In this document: piece by piece, positions 14,662 to 15,192 of the stretch
How the letters are laid out: the number at the start of each line of letters is the position of its first letter
Numbering within the stretch: position 1 is the first letter of the stretch
Assembly (NCBI GenBank): GCA_964631745.1
Contig: CAZVWV010000096.1
Location: forward strand, 1 to 15,192
Length of the DNA stretch: 15,192 nucleotides
Origin: CAZVWV01 sp964631745
GTDB lineage: Bacteria; Bdellovibrionota_C; UBA2361; JBGSMV01
Direction: 5' to 3'
The notes under the pieces: model-generated
What the model saw: only the letters and a program-made list of their open reading frames with translations
Databases searched by the model: none
Told to the model about the DNA's origin: nothing
Position numbers and translations under genes: made by a program

Positions 14662-14733
14662 AGATAATGAAGCTTGAAGAGGGGGCAGGGGCCGCGGATC
14701 GAGAACCTCTTGCTAAACACTAATGGTTGATAC

Positions 14734-14766
14734 GGCAAAAAGAAAGGGCACGCTATCGCGTGCCCT
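14734..14766 (-). terminator. Intrinsic terminator for the minus-strand DUF1328 gene
   Basis: AGGGCACGC (14745-14753), loop TATC and GCGTGCCCT (14758-14766) form a perfect 9-bp GC-rich stem. On the minus strand it is followed by TTTCTTTTTGCC (complement of 14733-14744), a typical U-rich tail. The plus strand lacks a T-run, so termination is directed against transcripts from the right. A second small dyad, GAGCAG/CTGCTC (14778-14783 with 14794-14799), lies just before it in that transcript. Confidence 0.8.
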
Positions 14767-14831
14767 CTACATTTAACGAGCAGTTTAGTGTAGCTGCTCT
14801 CTTTAGTAGTTGTAGTTGAACCAGGTGTAAG

Positions 14832-15002
14832 TCATATCGCCGTTGTCCCGCGTCTTCCAGTGATAATGCTCACTACGAATAGAACCAAGAACAATACGAA
14901 AAGGATCTTAGCAATGCCCGCCATCTCACCAGCAAGCCCGCCAAATCCCAAGACAGCAGCAATAAGTGCCACCACAAAAAAACTAAGTGCCCAATTTAGC
15001 AT
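14832..15002 (-). CDS. DUF1328 (YtjA-type) small membrane protein, 56 aa
   Basis: Reading the minus strand from the ATG at 15002-15000 gives a 56-residue protein beginning MLNWALSFFVVALIAAVLGF, continuing GGLAGEMAGIAKILFVLFLV and ending in the basic ITGRRGTTAI. This closely matches the DUF1328/YtjA pattern (MLxWALxFLVIALIAALLGFGGIAG, then AGIAKILF, then GRR). Two hydrophobic helices (about 4-22 and 31-48) make it an integral inner-membrane protein of unknown function. GGAG (complement of 15010-15013) sits 7 nt upstream of the ATG. A -10-like TATGAT lies on the minus strand at 15053-15048, giving a leader of roughly 40 nt. An intrinsic terminator lies beyond its stop. It is monocistronic, facing the genes to its left. 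Confidence 0.88.
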   Translation of the reverse strand: MLNWALSFFVVALIAAVLGFGGLAGEMAGIAKILFVLFLVLFVVSIITGRRGTTAI

Positions 15003-15072
15003 AAATATTCTCCGCGTTTATTGACGAGCTTTTTCTCATCACAATTAATCATAGAGCCCGAAGGCCCGGGGC

Positions 15073-15166
15073 TGGTATGATCTGAGTCATGGTTGCATAG
15101 GCCCGATTTGGGGGTCTGGTGAAGCCCGTCTAGAGAGCCCCCCTAGAGCCACCCTACTTTTTTTTA
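15073..15166 (+). other. Right-edge non-coding segment with promoter-like and U-tract signals
   Basis: TGG-TATGAT (hexamer 15076-15081) is an extended -10 candidate. The ATG 7 nt later (15089) is closed after three codons, so no protein follows. GGGGG-TCT (about 15110-15117) can pair with AGA-G-CCCCC (about 15134-15143) with one bulge, and a run of eight T lies about 15 nt further on (around 15159-15166). This could be a small RNA of roughly 75 nt, but the stem is not adjacent to the U-tract, so support is weak. Nothing else is seen up to the window end. Confidence 0.2.
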
Positions 15167-15192
15167 CAAAACCGGCAACTCTAAAAAATAAT

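Noticed and set aside
14745..14766. Hairpin as a plus-strand terminator for the 14323 ORF
   Set aside because: The plus strand after the stem lacks a T-run; the U-rich tail is only on the minus strand.
15089..15100. ATG 7 nt after an extended -10 candidate at the right edge
   Set aside because: The frame closes after three codons (ATG GTT GCA TAG), so it is not a gene despite leaderless-like spacing.
1..15192. CRISPR arrays, tRNA or rRNA genes, insertion sequences, toxin-antitoxin or phage modules
   Set aside because: No regularly spaced repeats, cloverleaf-like segments, transposase/integrase motifs or typical defence genes were seen on either strand by reading.

Overview
The window looks like chromosomal housekeeping DNA from a Gram-negative bacterium. 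A LolA lipoprotein carrier with a signal peptide implies an outer membrane. GC content is intermediate. The long-N-terminus HflX, the LolA/RimO pair and a small protein of a type I associate with deltaproteobacteria suggest a lineage in or near the old Deltaproteobacteria. This placement is inference; there is no rRNA or tRNA to anchor it.

Layout. (1) 1-2169, + strand: the 3' part of nadD (NAD synthesis), then hflX (ribosome-rescue GTPase). (2) 2170-2696: a 527-bp gap with a possible structured segment, an 80-bp inverted repeat built of CACGGAG-type units, a good sigma70-type promoter and a leader of about 216 nt. (3) 2697-6423, + strand: rnc (RNase III), der (double-GTPase ribosome assembly factor) and guaA (GMP synthase). 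guaA has its own promoter placed so that its mRNA would be leaderless. (4) 6439-9456, mixed strands: a single-domain rhodanese (-), a 68-residue unknown (+), a membrane hybrid histidine kinase (+) and a charged 81-residue unknown (-). (5) 9662-13795, + strand: a small conserved-looking protein overlapping an alpha/beta hydrolase, then lolA overlapping rimO, then a family 2 glycosyltransferase. (6) 13796-15192: an accessory-looking end with two small unknown ORFs (+), a 56-residue DUF1328/YtjA-type membrane protein (-) with a clear minus-strand intrinsic terminator, and a non-coding edge.

How the genes relate. Much of the window concerns ribosomes and RNA: HflX, RNase III, Der and RimO (methylthiolation of ribosomal protein S12). 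NadD and GuaA are nucleotide and cofactor enzymes. LolA, the glycosyltransferase, the kinase and the DUF1328 protein belong to the envelope.

The most notable pattern is regulatory. Three genes (guaA, lolA and the ORF at 14323) have a -10-like hexamer followed by exactly 6 nt and then the start codon, the geometry of leaderless mRNAs. Two of them, lolA and the 14323 ORF, share a 19-nt promoter block (17/19 identical) at the same distance from the start. I did not find a convincing new defence, mobile or biosynthetic system, CRISPR array, tRNA or insertion sequence.
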